Shown here: positions 53,372 through 63,337 of the stretch, in pieces | Layout of the letters: each line of letters opens with the position of its first letter | How positions within the stretch are numbered: the first letter of the stretch is position 1 | Assembly (NCBI GenBank): GCA_014529385.2 | Contig: CM043945.1 | Span: forward strand, 152,435,741-152,499,740 | DNA from: Adiantum capillus-veneris | Lineage: Eukaryota > Streptophyta > Polypodiopsida > Polypodiales > Pteridaceae | Direction of reading: 5' to 3' | Length of the DNA: 64,000 nucleotides | Translations under genes and position numbers: made by a program | The notes under the pieces: generated by a model | Databases searched by the model: none | What the model saw: the letters and a program-made list of their open reading frames with translations, nothing else | What the model was told of the DNA's origin: nothing

Positions 53372-54309
53372 TGTAAGACAAGGGAAGCTAGAGCCTCAGA
53401 TTCCACCACCCAACCACCCTTTATATAGGCATGCCCCTGGCCCTTTGCCCTAGTTGGACACCCCGTTCCACACAGCCTAGCCCGGCCTTGCCTTGTCTAG
53501 TGCGGCCTTGCCGGTGTCCTGACATGGTAGTAACTCTACAGTGGACATGCAACTGTATATGCCTAGACTCTTTCAATGAGTTGCATGCAACCAACCCTCT
53601 CTCTTTTTCTCCCTGACTCAAGTCTGCCATGCAGAGTCGATATAGGGTGACGTCTTGCAATGCGTTGACTACACCGCTATCTGTCTTCACCCAACCTTAC
53701 TCGGCGGCTCAAACACATAGTACACACACAAGATATCCAACTGGCGGCACCACACACGGATCTCACTCAACTCCCTCTCTCCAACCATAGCAACCCCTTG
53801 CATGCAATTCGCAGCGCTTTGATCTCTCCTTCATGCTAACTAGCAGCAACCATCGGTCGTGACTCTAGACCGCTTACTAATTTCTCTCGGATTTGACGGC
53901 CTGCACTTCTTTTCCCTGCTCATCTTCCTCACCAACTCCCACAATTGCCTCCTTGGTACAGCTCAACATCACCTCCCTCCACTGGTCTAACCCTGCTCAG
54001 CCTCACCTTCCACTACGAGAGGATTCTGTGCGTCCACTCCAAGGTTGGAGACAAGCACGCCACAGAATGCACAGATTCTTTGGACGTGTTTGCCGCCGCA
54101 ACTCCATCCATGAGCTCAGCCCGTGCCCCTCCACGGTTGTGGATTACAAGCAAGAGAACACCCGCGACAAGTGGAAAAGGCTCAACCTCATCTCTGTCTC
54201 CTGGCCCTGTCGTGACTTGCAGGGAGCAAGATGCTAGGGAGGAGCTCGACGAGTCAGACACTTTGCTAGAAGCATCAACGGGCAGGCCCCTTGGCCCTTG
54301 GGAACACTC

Positions 54310-54310
<1 letters not shown>
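53372..54310. other. Unassigned sequence, possible LTR
   Basis: No supported gene. If the PBS at 53359 is real, the first part is the 5' LTR of a minus-strand element whose outer end could not be placed. Confidence 0.3.
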
Positions 54311-54355
<45 letters not shown>

Positions 54356-54360
54356 CCCCC
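54311..54360 (+). repeat. Poly-C tract, 44 bp plus GCCCCC
   Basis: Uninterrupted C44 at 54311-54354, then G and five C. The opposite strand is a long G run. Confidence 0.9.
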
Positions 54361-54543
54361 AACTACCTGCAGACGCGAACAATACCCATGCACTCTCTCT
54401 CCGTCCCAACTCTCTACGCATCAAACATTCTCTCCCTCCTGACTCTCTGCGCAACAAACTCTCTCTCTCTCTCTCTCTCACTCTCTCTCTCTCTGGTGTT
54501 GTGACATACCCCCTCGTCTGTGACTCCTACCGCCCACACAACA

Positions 54544-54546
<3 letters not shown>

Positions 54547-54593
<47 letters not shown>
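54547..54593 (+). repeat. Poly-C tract, 47 bp
   Basis: Uninterrupted C47, 192 bp after the first C-tract; the sequence between holds a TCTC run at about 54462-54494. Confidence 0.9.
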
Positions 54594-54759
54594 AGGGCGG
54601 ATAGTTTCACAGCTCACCAGCACCTAGTCTTCTCTCCCTCTCTCTCCCAAAACGATTACCTACAGAGAGATACAGGAAAAAAAAACAAAAAGAAAAGATT
54701 ATTTGGGATAGTACTGCCCACGACGTAAAAATATGTTTTTTTCTTCGCTATCTTCCAAC

Positions 54760-55470
54760 ACGGCTACTTACAAAAGCAGACATTGACAAAACTCGGTAGT
54801 AATCCCTCCAATACTTTCTCAGCCTCGTGAATATATATATTTTTAATATATAGTTTGCTTCATTTTAATTTGTAACCGGGTATTGGATCGGATTCACACG
54901 GATTGTCTCATTTTGGCATCATATGCACTCTTGCCCTTTTGAAAACTGTTAATATAACATTTCATTTCATTTCTCTCTTTCTCCCTTCCCCCCCTTCCAT
55001 TAACGGCTCCATACAGAGACGGACATTCACAAAGATTTTCAATGACCAATGCAATACTCTGTCGGACAATGTTTTCTTCTTCACAATCTTTCATTTTACT
55101 TCATTTTTTTTAATGTACCCAGACCTTGTATTAGATCCATAAACATTGTATCAGTTTGGTCCCCTAGGCCATTGGACGAAGTCTTATCTAACATTTCATT
55201 TCATTTCTTTCTCTCTTTCCCCCCCCCCCCCCTCCCGCTTTTCTCTTGATCAATGGTCGATGGCATGGAAGCATCGGACATCGACAAAACTCTTCGGCGA
55301 CCAATGCAATACTTTCTCAAACAGTGCTCGCTTTCAGGAATCCACGTGCACTGACAATGATCGTGATGTTTTTGAACTGACAATTTCAGTCTTTCACTAC
55401 ACTTCATTTTAATACCCAGGCATTGGATTAGATCCATAAGGATTGTATTAGTTTGATCTTATACGTAATT
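54760..55470 (+). repeat. Diverged tandem repeat of about 250 bp, three copies
   Basis: Units marked by GACATTGACA at 54779, GACATTCACA at 55022 and GACATCGACA at 55277, each followed by CCAATAC or CCAATGCAATAC, a TTTCATTT-rich part, then ATTGGAT(C/T)GGATT or ATTAGATCCATAA and GGATTGTA. Periods are about 242 and 255 bp. Confidence 0.7.
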
Positions 55471-55695
55471 TGTACTCTCATACTACATACCTAGTACAAG
55501 TTCAAAAGAGAAGCTTAAGTTTTTGGACTTGCCATGCATTTTCTTGATGCATATTCTTTTACATAGTTTGACGTTTAACTGGCAATGTCTAAAAGAGCAG
55601 CTAAGGTCAAATCAATTTTGCGTTGTTTTCTTTATTTGTTGGACCAATCTACTGTTTATAGTATGGCCTATGCATGCTATATATTCCTCTCTCTC

Positions 55696-56995
55696 GTTCG
55701 CTGTCTCTCTCTATTCGCATACATCGTTGATTATGTGCCAGGTAAGCATATTTCTGTGTTTCATGGATTGCAATATATTGTATTCTAGTATTTTGCAGGG
55801 GCGCCAAGCCTTCCGTTTGTAACACAAATCCGTCGATTTAGGCACTGTGTAAATGCTCATCTTGGTGTAGATTCGTTGATTTAGGCAACACCAATTATCT
55901 GTGCAGGTCCGCCGATTTAGGCAGCACACTGATAAATTGCAGATCTATTCACAATGGTAAATGAAGATCCGCCGATATAGGCAGCATTAGTGCAGATTCG
56001 CCGATCTAGGCAGCACGTCTTATTGGTGTAGATTCACCGATCTAGGCAACACCGATCACAAAATCATGCTGCAATGGCTGGCCACCACTGTCACTGGTAT
56101 GATTTTGTTACTTGAGTATACAAAATGAAGGATATTTGGATTTTGATTTGGATTCATGTTGACAGATATTTGGATTTGGATTTGGAAAGGGTATATGATG
56201 ATTTTTTTGTCGCGAAAGTATTTATGGAATTTGACTTGAGAATGACGAAAATTGATTATTAAACGATGAGTGTGAGCAATGATATCCTGCTTCATCAGGG
56301 TATGACATATACTGCTTATTCTAGTGGTATGGGACACTAGAATAGGTAGTATGTGGATGACGGCAGGCATAAGCAATGTTGTGCAATTTTATGGATTTTT
56401 CATTTACTATTTGATACAGATTTCTAATCATTGTTTTTTTGACAAGTATTATTTGCAAATTTTTATCTTCGCAACTGAGGACAGTTGCTTTCCAACGGAG
56501 AGATATGTTATAGAATTGATATCTTATTATTTATTGCAGCTGACAGGTGGAAAAGACTAGACCGAGCTAGACTTATGCAAATGGAAATATATATTGTATA
56601 TTTATTATTCAAGTGCTCTTTTATGAGCTTTGGCCATTTATGACCGGCCGGCTAGTTTGTACTCAATTTGACCATTCAAGAAATCTATAAATGAAATACA
56701 TGCAAGAGGGAAATGGTCACTCTTGCACGGGGGAAGATTGCACCCAGTGTTCGCGTTGTTCTTCTCCCCTCTCCTCCCTTCTCTCATGCTGTATCGACGT
56801 AGCACTCCGTTCTAGGAGGTGCGCTTGCACGTGTTCTTTCCCTCTCTCCCGCTCTCTATCTCTCTCTATTCGTGATTATCATCGATTATGTGCTTGTCGA
56901 TGCGTCAAGTATGCAGATTTATTGTTTTATTGTCTGTAGCATGTTATTTTACGTATTTTGCAGGCCTTCCGCGCTCTCGTTTGTAGCAGAGCTAA
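55696..56995 (+). repeat. Diverged direct duplication (55700-55825 and 56866-56990)
   Basis: Both copies run CTCTCTCTATTCG, then TTGATTATGTGC or TCGATTATGTGC, then GTATTTTGCAGG, then CCTTCCG and CGTTTGTA. They lie about 1.17 kb apart. Between them is the six-copy motif and otherwise unassigned sequence. Confidence 0.55.
55826..56052 (+). repeat. Six copies of a 23-bp motif with irregular spacing
   Basis: Consensus AGATCCGCCGATTTAGGCAG followed by CAC, at 55826, 55869, 55905, 55965, 55994 and 56030. The copies differ at a few positions. Spacing runs from 28 to 60 bp, so it is not a plain tandem array. Confidence 0.85.
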
Positions 56996-57146
56996 CCCTA
57001 CTGGTAATCATCTGCAGACCACACACACACGCACACAGAGAGCTCACCTCGGCTCATGTCCCTTAGCTGTATATCAACGCCCATTCGTGGCTTAAAAGCC
57101 TTGGACAGTTGCCACCCACCGCCCTTCATAAGCTTCCACATGCTTC

Positions 57147-57149
<3 letters not shown>

Positions 57150-57194
<45 letters not shown>
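57150..57194 (+). repeat. (GA)n microsatellite, about 45 bp
   Basis: Perfect GA run about 240 bp downstream of the decarboxylase stop codon. Confidence 0.95.
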
Positions 57195-57198
<4 letters not shown>

Positions 57199-57436
57199 CC
57201 CACTACCTTTCTAAAAGCTTCTCGAAGAACAGCCAAGCATCTTAATCATTTGCACTTTTCCAAAAACAACCAGACATATTAATAACCATTTGCACAAGTG
57301 AGATTGTTATTACGAGATCATTCGAGGGTGGAGGACAGATAGGAAGGAGAACAAGAGCTTACTAAACGAAGTCCTGGCGGAAGCATGCCCTATGAGAGGA
57401 TAGAGAGAGAGAGAGAGCGAGCGGATTAAGAGAGGA

Positions 57437-58885
57437 CTAGCCATGGAATCCGCGACCACGGGTCGGCACGAGAGAGAGCCTATTAGAAGTGGGTGCCCGC
57501 AGAGCAGCTTCCACCATCGCTGCCGCTTTGGCCTGCGCAACGGTGTCGTCGGGCGCGAATGCCCCCTCTTTCGACAGATCCTCCACCAATGCATCCACTA
57601 GCTCCGTTGTCACATGCTCCATCATGAAGACATGTGAGTAGCGCTTGCCCTCCAGATCCTCATTCGACAACGAGTACTTCTTGCAAAGATCATCATTTGC
57701 CCGCTTGAACCGCACTGTCAACGCCAGCGGCGTTCGTGCCACATACAAATCCTCCTTGAGCACCTCTTCTTGCAGATTGCGCAGGCTACTCTCTGTGTAT
57801 ATGGCCATGTTTTCCAGATGCAGAGATTTTCTTATTTGGTCATCATAAGAATGCCGGGCTATGTTGTCCCAGAGAAGAATTGCCGACAGCCCGTTGCGGG
57901 AGCCTGCGAAGGTCGTGTCTGGGGTGCCTATGTACTCAGGTATCTCCGGAGGATTCATCTGATACTTAGTTTTGGTCATGTAGAGGCCACAGGGGGCTGG
58001 TGACCCTATCCATTTGTGCCCACTCATGGCTATAGAGTGCACCATGGGTAGCCGAAAGTCAAAAATGGGGCCCTTCTTGTCCACTAACCCTCCACAATAA
58101 GCCATCTCTATGTAGGGCATGTATGCCGCCCCAAGTGCTCCATCGACGTGAAACCAAAACCCAGTCCTGGTGTCATTGTGGGTTGTGCCATTATCATCCT
58201 GCCAAGACACTTTCCTTTCAAACAGACCATATTTTTCCAAGATGGGCTGCAGCTTTTCGCAAGCAAGGGCAACGTCATCATAGGCACCCTTGAAAGTGGT
58301 GCCATAGTTGAAGCAAACCATGATCGGATACCCACGATAGGCAAAGAAATCAACAAGTGAGGCCAAGTCATGGATGTTCATTGCACCGCCATCGTCTGAT
58401 GGAACTTCTGCCGGCCAATCACCATCATCAGTTATGGGGCATTGATTGGGGTACTTTTCTCTTCCCTCAGCATAGAAGGTGCGGATCTCAAGCATGGTCA
58501 TGCATTTTGAGATAGAGTAGTGGCTGTCCTCAGAAAAGAATGCAATGGGAGTGTATGCAAAGGGGCTTTCTATTGGGGTGGAGGCTTGATGATACAGAAG
58601 GCGAGGGGGCAACTTCACCCGTTTTCCTTTCTTGGAAGTCCATGCATTGGTGTCCACTAAGATTTTCTTGCCACTGAGGTAGTCTCGAGCATTCCACATG
58701 CCATACAGGTTGCCCTCCGTTGAGCCCATGGTGAGAGTGAAGCCCCAGTAGGAATCAAGATCTGTGTCAGAATGTGGCCACTTTGCATGCCACAATGCCG
58801 CGTAATAGTCGAGCACGGCCCGCTCCATGAACTTGCTGTTGACAGTTAAATTGCCCTCCTGAAATGGGTCTCCAATGTTGTTCAC
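57437..58885 (-). CDS. Group II PLP-dependent decarboxylase, exon 2 (histidine/serine decarboxylase-like)
   Basis: 482 codons plus stop TAG. With exon 1 (61286-61723) it makes a 628-residue protein; both exons join in phase 0. It belongs to the group II PLP decarboxylases, which remove the carboxyl group from an amino acid to give an amine. Seen: EDSHYS (His about residue 268, the ring-stacking position), FHVDGALG (Asp about 394, binds the PLP nitrogen) and SGHKWIGSPAPCG (Lys about 437, PLP Schiff base). The acceptor is TTGCAG before GTGAACAAC. The short tail ends RGRGFHG. The layout is closest in my judgement to histidine or serine decarboxylase relatives; the substrate cannot be told from the sequence. 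The frame is intact, so it is probably a working gene. Confidence 0.85.
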   Translation of the reverse strand: MNNIGDPFQEGNLTVNSKFMERAVLDYYAALWHAKWPHSDTDLDSYWGFTLTMGSTEGNLYGMWNARDYLSGKKILVDTNAWTSKKGKRVKLPPRLLYHQASTPIESPFAYTPIAFFSEDSHYSISKCMTMLEIRTFYAEGREKYPNQCPITDDGDWPAEVPSDDGGAMNIHDLASLVDFFAYRGYPIMVCFNYGTTFKGAYDDVALACEKLQPILEKYGLFERKVSWQDDNGTTHNDTRTGFWFHVDGALGAAYMPYIEMAYCGGLVDKKGPIFDFRLPMVHSIAMSGHKWIGSPAPCGLYMTKTKYQMNPPEIPEYIGTPDTTFAGSRNGLSAILLWDNIARHSYDDQIRKSLHLENMAIYTESSLRNLQEEVLKEDLYVARTPLALTVRFKRANDDLCKKYSLSNEDLEGKRYSHVFMMEHVTTELVDALVEDLSKEGAFAPDDTVAQAKAAAMVEAALRAPTSNRLSLVPTRGRGFHG

Positions 58886-59476
58886 CTGCAAGTTTTACAG
58901 ACCAGCAAGGAAATCAAGGAAGGCATTTCAAAACTCTCATAGCACTCGTCTCCAAAAGCTACTCATTTGAATGAAGACAAGGTACTTATATTTGTTGTCA
59001 CCATTTGAGTAAAGTTGAGTAAAGAATACTGCCATTCTTGTTGTAACTTTAGCAATAAAAAATCCTGATTACTGAAAAAAACAAAGAGGATATGAGTTAA
59101 TATTGCCAATACCTCAGTGTGGTAGATGAGGAGGATGGTGGCCTTCTATATTGATTACTGGAATAAAGGAAGAAATTAGTTAATATTGCCACTACTTAGA
59201 GTGTGGTACATGAGCAGGATGAGTACTAAAGGGGTGTCATCAAGGTCCAGGGTCGCGGGGCAGGTGATCTCGGCCACTCATCCACTGTCCATTACTGATG
59301 GTAATTTCAACATGGGCCGTCAGCGCGAGTAATCACGCATGGCAATGATTGGCAATCATTTTGCGACACCTTAGCATGCGGAAAAATGGCTGCCTGTAAT
59401 TGTGCTGCAGGACTGCACGTGCTCGTCGTCAGAGTCCAGTGCTCTGGCCCCCGTCCCCTAGACCTAATTGACGACC

Positions 59477-59600
59477 GGGAAAGGTCTTTTACTGACCATT
59501 TTACTCGTAAAAACTGCTCCCACCACGGCTACCGCGGATCCCCGCCAGTCGCCATGGGGTCGCACTTTTTACGGGGAAAGGTCAGTAAAAGACCTTTCCC
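59477..59600. repeat. Fold-back with 21-bp perfect inverted arms
   Basis: GGGAAAGGTCTTTTACTGACC at 59477-59497 is the exact reverse complement of 59580-59600, with an 82-bp loop. It could be a small fold-back transposon remnant or form an RNA hairpin in the intron. Confidence 0.85.
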
Positions 59601-60684
59601 TACCCCTTCAAGGTCTAACAAGTCAATGCAATATTTGCGACGGAAGGGGCCCCACAAAGGGGAAGTACGTTGTTATGAATTATCCCTCCCTTCCCTCCAG
59701 AAGGTGCACCTCCCTTTGGGAGTGCAGTTTTATTCCCTCTTTCTTAATCTCCTCTTCTTGCGAGGGCAAGCATGCTGTGAAGTGTCAACAAATTCATAAC
59801 CATTGCGAGGGTAAGCATGATGGGTGTCATGTGAAGTTCTTACCAATTACCACCACACAACTTTTGTGTGGAGAGCACCTCAAGCTTTGACTCTTATAAC
59901 TACTTTGTGTGGTTGTGCACAATGTTATAAATTTCACATCTACAAAACCAACAGTGCCTTCAAGTTAATCAATTGCAAAGCAAGCCATGTTTTCTTTCAA
60001 GCTTTTATGACAAAGGCCAAACTCATGACCCTGAAAAATCCCAAAAAGAACTAAGAAAAAGTTTTTGTGTGATTGTTTGCGCGTTTCGTGTGTCTGTTTT
60101 GTGTTCAGATTCTTGTTTCCTTCATTTTTGTCCCTCTTCATTTCTCTCTATCTATAACTTTCTCTGGAAGGTGGCCGAGGGGGACACATAGACTAGCTAT
60201 ATATTGACCAATCTAGACAAACAGTGACTCAAATAAGCCCGAAAAGGAGCAAGAAGATATTTTGGCTTCACCTCTTAAAAGGTTTTTTTCCCATGATATG
60301 TGTGTTCAAGGTGTGCTTACAGTTCCTCATGCAGGTGACATTTATGAGCAACATGCTTTCTTTTTTTCCACATTTATTTTCTTTTTCTCTACTCCAGTGT
60401 ATGATAAAATTAAGACATCTGCAAAAGAAATCTACACTCTTTTTCTTTCTCAACCTATAATTTGTGTGAAAATCTAGTGAAGCATGTAAAGCAAACACAA
60501 ATCTCTCTCTCTCGTGTGTGTGTGTGTTCACATATATAACTCTTATGAATACACATGTACACATAGTGGGAGAGCCTTCACACGCATAGGAAAGCAACAT
60601 TATTTTGTTCTTATCTATGTTGTTTGTACGTGAAATTGTAAATCTATGAAGGTAAAAAATTATCGTCTTAAGTCTCAAACAGTG

Positions 60685-60780
60685 CCTTTCACAAGAAGTT
60701 TTAAGAAAATTCCCATGTAGGAAAATACTCCGCCTTTCACAAGAAGTTTTAAGAAAATTCTCATTTAGGAAAACGGAGTA
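60685..60780 (+). repeat. 48-bp tandem duplication
   Basis: CCTTTCACAAGAAGTTTTAA and following bases at 60685 repeat at 60733. GAAAATACTCCG in the first copy is matched by the inverted CGGAGTATTTT at the end of the second. Confidence 0.85.
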
Positions 60781-60840
60781 TTTTACAATGTTTTCCATAC
60801 AATGCACAACATCATGAGCTTTTGCTCGAGAGGCACCACA

Positions 60841-60929
60841 TACCTAGCTAGGTATGATTGGGGGCAGGAGACCGTCAACCCCCCCATCGGGCCAGCGGTC
60901 TCCTGCCCCCAGTCGTACCTAGCTAGGTA
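60841..60929. repeat. Fold-back with 34-bp inverted arms
   Basis: Arms 60841-60874 and 60896-60929 are reverse complements with two mismatches, separated by 21 bp. The outer 14 bases TACCTAGCTAGGTA are themselves palindromic. MITE-like or hairpin-forming. Confidence 0.85.
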
Positions 60930-61285
60930 TGCAATGCCTCCCTCAACAAAGGTCATGATGTTGAGGTAAGTCATAATGTGGGAATTATTGTGAGAATTTA
61001 TCCAAAACTTCTTGTGAATTTGTGAGCCAACTCTTCCATTTTAAGTAGAGTTAGCTTAACAAAGGGAGTGTTTCAAACAAAAGACAAAAAAGTGGGACAT
61101 ATTCAATGTGTTAAACCTAGCCTAACATGGAAGCTTAACTTTGCCTTCTTGAGCATGCATTGCTTAGCCTCACTCACACACGCATACACACAAACAAGTC
61201 AAGAGTAGCCTAGAGACACGAATGGCAACACAGCAGGATGAGAACTAAGATGTGTGAAGTGTATGACCAAGAGAATTTGACGTAC

Positions 61286-61723
61286 ATGAGTATTCAAGTA
61301 GCTACCAAACTCTTCTTCATAATTTAAGTTGAAGTTCACTTGGTAGCCCAAGAAGTTTGACTTTTGCTGAGCATGGTACTCCTTGGCGGTGGCGATGGCT
61401 CGGGCGCGTCTCCAATCAGGCAAACCACCTTGGCGGAGGTAGAAGATGTGGTAAGCATTAGGGATCCCCCAAGGGTCAGGGTAAGGGGATTCCTCCGGCT
61501 CATCAGAGGAGTCGGTGGAAATGCCATCCACAATGTGATGCTTGTCCACATAGTGCTTCACTGCAAGCTTGATGTCAAGGTATTCTTTGAGGGCATGCTT
61601 GACGGCCTCCTTGGCGAGGAGGCCTGACCGTGCCTCGGAGATGGTGGAGTCAGTCTTCTTTCTCTTCAAAGGGAGGATTGCATCAGGAGTGCCATTAGCA
61701 GCAGTTTGAAGGTGATGAGCCAT
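61286..61723 (-). CDS. Group II PLP-dependent decarboxylase, exon 1
   Basis: 146 codons from the ATG at 61723 (M-A-H-H-L-Q-T) to the donor at 61286/61285. The N-terminal 60 residues are low-complexity and charged. Then comes a helical stretch (KEAVKHALKEYLDIKLAVKH), an acidic linker (STDSSDEPEESPYPDPWG), and from about residue 105 the start of the conserved enzyme part (NAYHIFYLRQGGLPDW ... FLGYQVNFNLNYEEEFGSYL), which continues directly in exon 2 with VNNIGDPF. No signal peptide or membrane segment is seen, so a cytosolic enzyme is likely. The ATG was chosen because it lies 70 bp after a TATA box and no earlier in-frame ATG follows that box. Confidence 0.8.
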
Positions 61724-61792
61724 GCTTATATGAATGCTGAAAGGTCTGGACGTAGAAGAGAAGACTTGAAGCAACTGTATTGGGCTGTGCAG

Positions 61793-61800
61793 TTTATATA
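61793..61800 (-). promoter_or_regulatory. TATA box of the decarboxylase gene
   Basis: TATATAAA on the minus strand, 70 bp upstream of the ATG at 61723. A start of transcription near 61765 would give a leader of about 40 bases. Immediately upstream are A- and C-rich tracts (61808-61872). Confidence 0.65.
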
Positions 61801-61807
61801 GAATCCC

Positions 61808-61841
61808 AAAAAAAAAAGAAAAAAAGCCCCCCCCCCCTCCC

Positions 61842-61872
<31 letters not shown>
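61808..61872 (+). repeat. Low-complexity A/C tract in the decarboxylase promoter
   Basis: Runs of A, then C9, then about 29 A, directly upstream of the TATA box. Confidence 0.85.
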
Positions 61873-61875
<3 letters not shown>

Positions 61876-62125
61876 TTGAAGAAGGAGAACGCGGATAAGG
61901 TGCCAGCTAGACTTTGTTCCTGCAGTACTGCGTTCAGCAGACAGACTTTTCACGTATGTGGCAGTGTCGTCTGGTGACTGATCAGTGGTCCCTGCCCCTC
62001 GTGATCAGCGCTGACGGAGCCTTATCATCGTCAGCACAGAAATGAAGCACTAAATGCAGACAACAGTCTACGGCAACGTCGTACTCGTTCCTGCTCCGTG
62101 CACGCACACATACATAGGGCCTCAG

Positions 62126-62171
62126 TCATGTGAGAGAGAGAGAGAGAGAGAGAGACTGACTGTGAGAGTCT

Positions 62172-62210
<39 letters not shown>
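62126..62210 (+). repeat. (GA)n microsatellites
   Basis: Two GA runs at about 62130-62154 and 62176-62207 separated by TGACTGTGAGAGTCTATC. Confidence 0.9.
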
Positions 62211-62216
<6 letters not shown>

Positions 62217-62421
62217 CGTCGATAGCTGCATTGCAGCACGTTGGACCGTACTGGCACAGAGCGTCGACATCATGCATCGGCTATTTTCTTCTGATTTTTC
62301 ATACCGTAGCCATCGCTTACATAGTACACATCACATTTTTTCTTTTTTAAATCTAGGCTACATCGATCTCCCTCTCAAGTCCTCATCACCCATCTTACAC
62401 TGTAGCCGATTGGTACTTTGG

Positions 62422-62800
62422 TGGAGTAAAGGGGCCAATAAAGGCCGGGTCCCACCCATGGCCTGATGTTAACTACAATTTGGACCTGTGCTCAAGTGGT
62501 TACGTCACTTCGAAAGGACTTAAGAGCCGTTGAATGTGAGCTCGATCCTTGTTGGCCGCTTTGTCTCATAATACCCCCCACTACTGGCCGGCGCCTTTTC
62601 AAGGCCATTTTTGTTACAAAGAAAATTGTACGGGCTATTGTCCCGCGTCGCATGCACATTTTCAAGCACGACAAATTTTTTGTAGTAGCTGCGCCTTGCA
62701 ACGGCCTTTTGATCCCTCCAACAAAAGATATGTGCAAGACCTAGCTCGCAATTTGCTGCAGAGCTTAGGTGGTGCCCACTATACTGGCCCCTTTACCCTA
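62422..62800. mobile_element. MITE-like element 1 (379 bp)
   Basis: Ends are inverted: left TGGAGTAAAGGGGCCAATA at 62422, right reverse complement TAGGGTAAAGGGGCCAGTAT at 62781-62800. The right end follows the same sequence as the perfect 19-bp ends of the element at 63338, the left has two changes near its tip. No coding content. Confidence 0.6.
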
Positions 62801-63337
62801 GTAGAAATTGAATCCAACGAAACCATTTCTTGCATATAAATTTCAGTGCTTATAAGAAAAACCTAGGTTTAGTGTAATCCCACTTTCAAATTTTGAAATT
62901 TACCTTTGAAAAGATAATTTGAAGGCGGAAAAAGGCTAGAACTTTTCAACGTTTTTAGTGAATCTTTCCCAAAATACCTTCAAATGTCTCAAGAAAATCT
63001 CTAATTTTTTTGCTACTAAAGGTTCTCTAAGTTTTATGATCTTTTTTCGAGCCCTGAATATTCTTCTTTCAAAAACGACCTATTTTTATTTAACACTAGC
63101 TTGATACTAAAAAGAACACTTTAGTTTTTTTAGATGTAAGGAAATTGTTGAGAAAGATATAAAAAAACTTTTGATAAGATTAAAGAATTCTAGCTTCTCT
63201 AAATACTATACTTCTTTATTTTTGAATACAAACTCTTATATAATTACACTCATGAAAGCCACCTTCACAAAATAACAACACATATCTCTCTAAAATGGGT
63301 CACTCAACCAAAGCCAAAAAAGTGAGCAAGATACATG
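62801..63337. other. AT-rich sequence between the two MITE-like elements
   Basis: No gene or repeat seen. Confidence 0.5.

Larger units (their letters stand above)
58886..61285 (-). other. Intron of the decarboxylase gene (about 2.4 kb)
   Basis: Donor CAT/GTACGT at 61285 and acceptor TTGCAG at 58886, with a T-rich stretch before it. Inside are two fold-back structures (59477-59600 and 60841-60929), a 48-bp tandem duplication (60685-60780) and a GT run near 60515. No further exon was found, and exon ends agree in phase without one. Confidence 0.75.

Noticed and set aside
54013-54393. ORFs across the C-tracts encoding polyglycine or polyproline
   Set aside because: They are produced by the homopolymer tracts in every frame and have no other coding signal.
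58108-58371. Other-frame ORFs inside the decarboxylase exon
   Set aside because: Shadow frames of the real exon with no motif.
60268-60807. Minus-strand 179-codon ORF in the decarboxylase intron
   Set aside because: It includes the 48-bp tandem duplication, has no known motif, and the exon phases fit without it.
62466-62839. ORFs with a Cys-rich stretch near 62600
   Set aside because: They lie within MITE-like element 1, overlap each other in different frames and on both strands, and show no domain.
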